A DNA stretch of 64,000 bases from Terfezia claveryi (Eukaryota > Ascomycota > Pezizomycetes > Pezizales > Pezizaceae), in NCBI GenBank assembly GCA_015179025.1, contig WHUX01000037.1, positions 248,001-312,000 of the forward strand, written 5' to 3'. The position numbers and the translations under genes were made by a program. This document shows positions 60,001 through 64,000 of this stretch, piece after piece (positions within the stretch are counted from its first letter, which is position 1; the number at the start of each line of letters is the position of its first letter). The notes beneath the pieces were generated by a model, which did not search any database, was not told the DNA's origin, and saw nothing but the letters and a program-made list of their open reading frames with translations.

Positions 60001-60228
60001 AATATACTATTACAACACTGCACATACTGAGGATAGGTGCAGTAAGATAGTCTGATTGAGCTGCTTACATGGGTGCAAATGCGATCACTGTTCTCTTTAT
60101 AACCATCCATTATTTATCCAGGCAGTGCCCAACCAAAACTGTAGACATGTACAGTACAATACAGTACATAGGTAGTAGTTGTGTTGAGTTGTTGTATTAC
60201 CCTCTGCCGAGATGGCAACTATGCGGGC

Positions 60229-60268
60229 TATGCAAGAGTATGCAAGACTATGCAGGACTATGCGGCCT
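60229..60268. repeat. 10-bp imperfect tandem repeat
   Basis: Four units of the TATGCAAGAC type, about 115 bp before the acyl-CoA ligase start codon. Confidence 0.7.
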
Positions 60269-60381
60269 CCACTGTAGCACCGAGCTGGGTTGGATTGGGA
60301 TATATAACCCAGTCCACTGTTGCCCTTTGCATTCTTTTGGCTCAATCCCTCTGTTTCGATTGTTGAAGCAACCCCTTCTCA

Positions 60382-62292
60382 ATGCCTCACCCATCTCTAT
60401 ACCCACCTATCGACATCCCGAATAAGGATATATACTCCTTCTTGCATGACCGCAAGGACAGGCCATTTCCTGATGACCACCGTCCGTTCCTGCCTCCACT
60501 GCAAATTGATTCATACAATTCGTGCATTGAGAACTGACGTTGGGACAGCTGCCTTCATCTGCGCAAATACCAAACGCACGATTACATTCGGCCAGGCCAG
60601 AGATCAGTCCCAGAGATTTGGCATTGGGCTCAAGAGCCTGTTGGAATGGAGGAAGGGAGACGTCATGGCCATGTTCAGGTAACCACCACTGCACTCCACA
60701 GTTGTGCTCATCATGCTGATTGCAAACCTCCAGCACGAACCACATTGAATATGCAATTGTTGCTTGGGGAGTCCACTGGGCAGGCGGTGTCCTCACAACC
60801 GCCAACCCATCGTACACTGTCGAAGAATTCACTTCTCAACTCAAAGACTCTGGCACAAAAGCTATCTGTACCATTCCGGCCTTGTATTCCACCGTCCTCA
60901 AGGCAGCTACCAATGCCGGCATCCCGAAGGAGCGAATCATATTTCTAGGGGAGAAGCCTGCGGAAGGGTGGCCGGATAGGGGCCAATCTTGGAAGGATAT
61001 CTTCGACCCGAGCGCCACCGCCTCCTGGAGAAAGACAAAGATTAATGCAGAAAAGGATGTAGCATTCTTTGTATATTCAAGTGGAACTACGGGGAATCCA
61101 AAGGGTGTTATGTTGAGCCATAAAAATATGGTCTCCAATATTCTACAAGTTTACCATGCAGATTCAAAGGGTTACTTGACATGGGAAAAGGACAAAATCC
61201 TAGGCGTCCTACCATTCTTCCACGTCTATGGATTAACTAGTAGGCTGCTCTTAGCCTCCACGCACGAATGCCCTTCTTGCTAATCCTCGTAGATATTATC
61301 CACCTGTCCTTCTACGCTGGCACCCCCGTTATAGTAATGGAACGTTTCGACATTGAAAACTTCTGCAAAGCGATACAGGAGGAGAAGCCAACATATACCT
61401 ACATCGCTCCCCCAGTCGTACTTCTCCTCGCAAAAAACCCTTGCGTAGCAAAGCACGATCTCTCATCCATGCGCATGATCAACTCCGGGGCTGCGCCATT
61501 AAGGGAAGAGCTTACTGAGGCGGTATACGCGCGCATCAAAATTCCGGTTAAGCAGGGCTATGGGATGTCCGAGTTGAGTCCTACCACGCATATGCAGCGA
61601 TGGGAGGATTGGAGAGTAAAAGCTGGCAGTGTGGGGAAGTTATTGCCGAGTATATCAACCCCCACCCTCCCAGAAACCCCTTCTTTTTTTTTGGGTTTCG
61701 ACTAAATCACCCCAACTTACCAGACATGCTTGCGAAATTCATGTCTGAAGACGGCATCGAGCTCGAAGCAGGGCAAACAGGTGAGCTGTGGCTCAAAGGC
61801 CCCAATGTCATGTTGGGCTACCTCAACAACCCCACAGCCACCGCCGCCAGCATCACCCCCGACGGATACTACAAAACCGGCGATGTGGGCCACGTAGACA
61901 CCCAAGGGAACTTCTACATCACCGACCGCATCAAGGAGCTTATCAAGTACAATGGCTTCCAAGTCGCCCCTGCAGAGCTCGAAGGGATTCTCTCTGCACA
62001 TCCCAAAGTCGACGATTGTGCCGTGCTTGGCGTGTTTATGCCTGAGCTAGAGACGGAGGTTCCCAGGGCGTTTGTGGTGCTGGGGAATGGAATACAGGGG
62101 GGGAATGCGATGGAGGAGGAGTTGCTAAAGCATGTGGAGGGGAAGGCGGCGAAGCATAAGTGGATTAGAGGGGGCATTAGGTTTGTAGAAGCCATCCCGA
62201 AGAGTCAGAGTGGGAAGATTTTGAGGAACGTCTTGAAGAATCAGATTTTGGAGGATGAGAAAGCGGCTCATCTGTTGAAGGCGAAGTTGTAG
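60382..62292 (+). CDS. 4CL-like acyl-CoA ligase with peroxisomal signal
   Basis: ANL-superfamily AMP-forming ligase close to fungal 4-coumarate-CoA ligase-like enzymes: acid + ATP + CoA gives acyl-CoA + AMP + PPi. Exons 60382-60481, 60549-60678, 60734-61239, 61293-61649 and 61724-62292 give 553 aa. Motifs: YSSGTTGNPKG (191-201, ATP binding), QGYGMSE, GYYKTGDVG, and KELIKYNGFQVAPAELE (hinge and aromatic patch); the catalytic Lys is in SQSGKILRN. The C-terminus AKL is a PTS1 signal, so peroxisomal location is likely. The first donor is an unusual GTCCGT, so exon 1 is the least certain part. The substrate may be an aromatic or medium-chain acid; sequence does not decide. Confidence 0.88.
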
Positions 62293-62824
62293 ATTGGAGG
62301 GTGGCGGTTGAAAGAGGTAGAGGGGAAGTATGAGAGAGGGAGGTGTATCTGTATTGCGCGGATTTGAGCGTGGATACCGATTTAATATTTCTAATAAACC
62401 TTATATCTCAGTGGTAGGGCATGAGCTATGATTGGTGTACTCCAAAGCCAACGGAAAATGATTTTTGATTGTTTGGGGGGAATCCATGTGGATGGATATT
62501 GAGTGTTAAGAAATAGTAACATTTAATTTGAGATTTCGTTCTATATATATGTGAGGTCATATTGTATTTTCAAAAATGTTCATGTATGAAAATGGAAATG
62601 GAAATGCTTCCGCTCAGAGAGAAAAAATCAACATCACATACACTCCATCTCATTTCATCCATATAGCCACCCATAATGCCAGCCACAAATAAATAAGATA
62701 CCGACAGAGACCATGAAAGCAAAAAGGACATAATACAGGAAAGCAAGAACATGAGAATCCCTCCCAACAAAGCCAGCGGGATTGAAAGGGGAGAGATACA
62801 TTCCTTTTCCCCCCCGTCCCCCGC
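62293..62824. other. Convergent 3' region
   Basis: 532 bp between the ligase and ERJ5 stops; nothing recognised. Confidence 0.5.
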
Positions 62825-64000
62825 CTACTTCCTCGCCGCCTTCCTCCTCGGCAACCCATCCCTCTTCTCGACCTTCACCGGAGTCCCTGGCTTCGCCACA
62901 GCCTTCTTCCTCTCCTTTCTCGCCGGCCCTTCCACACCCTCGCCAACCCCCTCTCCCCCCTCCTCCTCCTGCTGCTGTTCCCCCTCCACAACCTCCTCAT
63001 ACTCACTCACGTCCTTCGCCTTCTTCCCCAAGAACCGCCCAACAGTCTTATCAACTACCCACATTGGAAGTCTAACCACCGCTGTATCCTTCCAGCTCGG
63101 GCCCTGGATCTCGTTGATATCCAGTGGCGATTCAACTTCTTCCCCGTCCTCATTCTCTTCCACTAGGAACACCTCTCCCGTCGAATTGACAATCAGGACC
63201 TTTCCGTTCCCGGCTACGACTTTGCGCCTACCGGCGCCAGCAGATCCGATGATTTGCGGTGCGGGAGAGGATGTGCCACTGTCATTGTCGTCGTTGGCGT
63301 CGGCGGAGGTATCCTTTCTTGAGGCTTTCTTCTGGAACCTGCGTTCCTTGCGGTTTCTCGGGCCTTCTTGCTGCACACCCCCATCAGGAGCTGGTACCGC
63401 AGCAGCAGCGACAGCAGCCACCTCCTTCTTGTTCACCTCCGCCAACCCCGGCACCCCCGCGTTTCCCCAAGCACTAACCCTTGCCTCCCTCAAGAAGCCC
63501 TCAAAAAACTTTCTCTGCTGCCGCGCATTCAGCCAAAGATACACCCAATGTGCCCATCCCCCCACAAACAGAAACAAGCCCACAAGCACACTACCAAGCC
63601 CTGGTCTGAACCGCGCATAATAATACCCTGTCCCCTTCCACCGGGGAAACCCGTTCCTGAGAAAGTGGTCGTACCGCTCACGCTCTGGGCCCTTGAGGAT
63701 GTTGTATACAAGGCGGAGACGGGAGTAGCGTTCTTCGGCGTGCTTTTTTTGGAGGGCGATCGCACTGCGGGTTAGTTTCCTTGGGGGGGAGCCCGGGGGG
63801 GTTGGGGGGAGGGAGGGCTGGAATTTATCGGGGTGGAGGTGGCGAGAGGTTTTGCGGTAGGCTTTGGTGAGGTCGTCGACAGTGGCGGTGGGGGAGGTAC
63901 CGAGGAAGCCTGTGTGTGGGTGGAGGAAGAGTTAGCGGGAAGGCAGGAGTGGAGATTTGGGTAATGGGTGGGACGGACTGTAGAAGGTGACGTTTTCGCC
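62825..64000 (-). CDS. ERJ5: ER J-protein Erj5, 5' end missing
   Basis: Type I ER membrane J-domain co-chaperone that helps Kar2/BiP. The 5' end is cut by the window: exon pieces 64000-63979 and 63909-62825, with a 69-nt intron between. The J domain starts NVTFYSFLGTSPTATVDDLTKA and has the HPD loop (RHLHPDKF). After the J domain come ERERYDHFLRNGFPRWKGTG and one transmembrane segment (SVLVGLFLFVGGWAHWVYLW). A cytosolic, highly charged tail rich in Glu/Lys follows. One frame break near 63783-63809, within three G runs, separates the HPD part from the rest; one added base would restore the frame, so a sequencing under-call is likely. A long forward open frame across this region is an antisense shadow. 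Confidence 0.82.

Noticed and set aside
62751..63620. 289-codon forward open frame
   Set aside because: Antisense shadow of ERJ5; Pro/Ser-rich composition comes from the charged ERJ5 tail read backwards.
1..64000. CRISPR array, rRNA genes, prokaryotic operons
   Set aside because: No regularly spaced repeats with unique spacers and no rRNA-like sequence were seen; gene structure is eukaryotic throughout.

Overview
The window is a nuclear segment of a filamentous ascomycete (Pezizomycotina). Evidence: a VelB velvet regulator, fungal-type tropomyosin and recyclin, and genes broken by many short introns (about 43-140 nt, mostly 45-75) with GT..AG borders and CTAAC/CTGAC-like branch sites. The intron density (19 in MSH4, 8 in CCT2, 5 in RPT4) and the repeat-rich flanks suggest an early-diverging class such as Pezizomycetes, but that placement is inference.

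Layout. 1-8.64 kb is repeats: the 5' end of a Ty1/copia retrotransposon (LTR 1037-1546, degraded gag 12-952, reverse strand), a 289-bp TIR element with an exact 8-bp target duplication (1634-1922), then a block of diverged 1.4-2.1 kb repeat units, each carrying a strongly conserved ~170-nt tRNA-like Pol III cassette. 8.7-18.1 kb holds BIG1, a YML020W-type hydrolase-like gene and a CCX-type cation exchanger. 18-21 kb is gene-free with a Tc1/mariner transposase relic. 21.3-37.1 kb is a compact housekeeping block: tropomyosin, securin, RPT4, CCT2, RSA4, RRP17, MSH4 and velB, often as divergent pairs sharing a 250-480 bp promoter. 37-42 kb is gene-poor. 42.2-57.5 kb carries a DUF3602 gene, eIF3b, a DEK_C/SWIB gene, HEL2, RCY1 and ATP11. 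57.7-60 kb is again repeats (an inverted-repeat element plus a fifth tRNA-like cassette). 60.4-64 kb has a peroxisomal 4CL-like acyl-CoA ligase and the ER J-protein ERJ5, whose 5' end lies outside the window.

How the genes relate. They are mostly conserved cell-maintenance genes, not a pathway cluster: protein folding and turnover (CCT2, RPT4, HEL2, ERJ5), ribosome production and translation (RSA4, RRP17, eIF3b), chromosome segregation and meiosis (securin, MSH4), membrane traffic and actin (RCY1, tropomyosin), and cell wall or organelle functions (BIG1, ATP11, CCX exchanger). VelB is the clear developmental and secondary-metabolism regulator.

Most unusual observation. At least six sites carry an insertion that begins TAGTCTGGTTG and sits between exact 8-bp direct repeats. 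One is a 289-bp element with both inverted ends; five are only 11-32 bp long and keep just one end. One lies inside a HEL2 intron, one in the tropomyosin/securin promoter and one inside the inverted repeat of another element. They look like one-ended remnants of a DNA transposon with 8-bp target duplications. Three reading-frame breaks at G/C homopolymers (two in ATP11, one in ERJ5) probably reflect sequencing under-calls.
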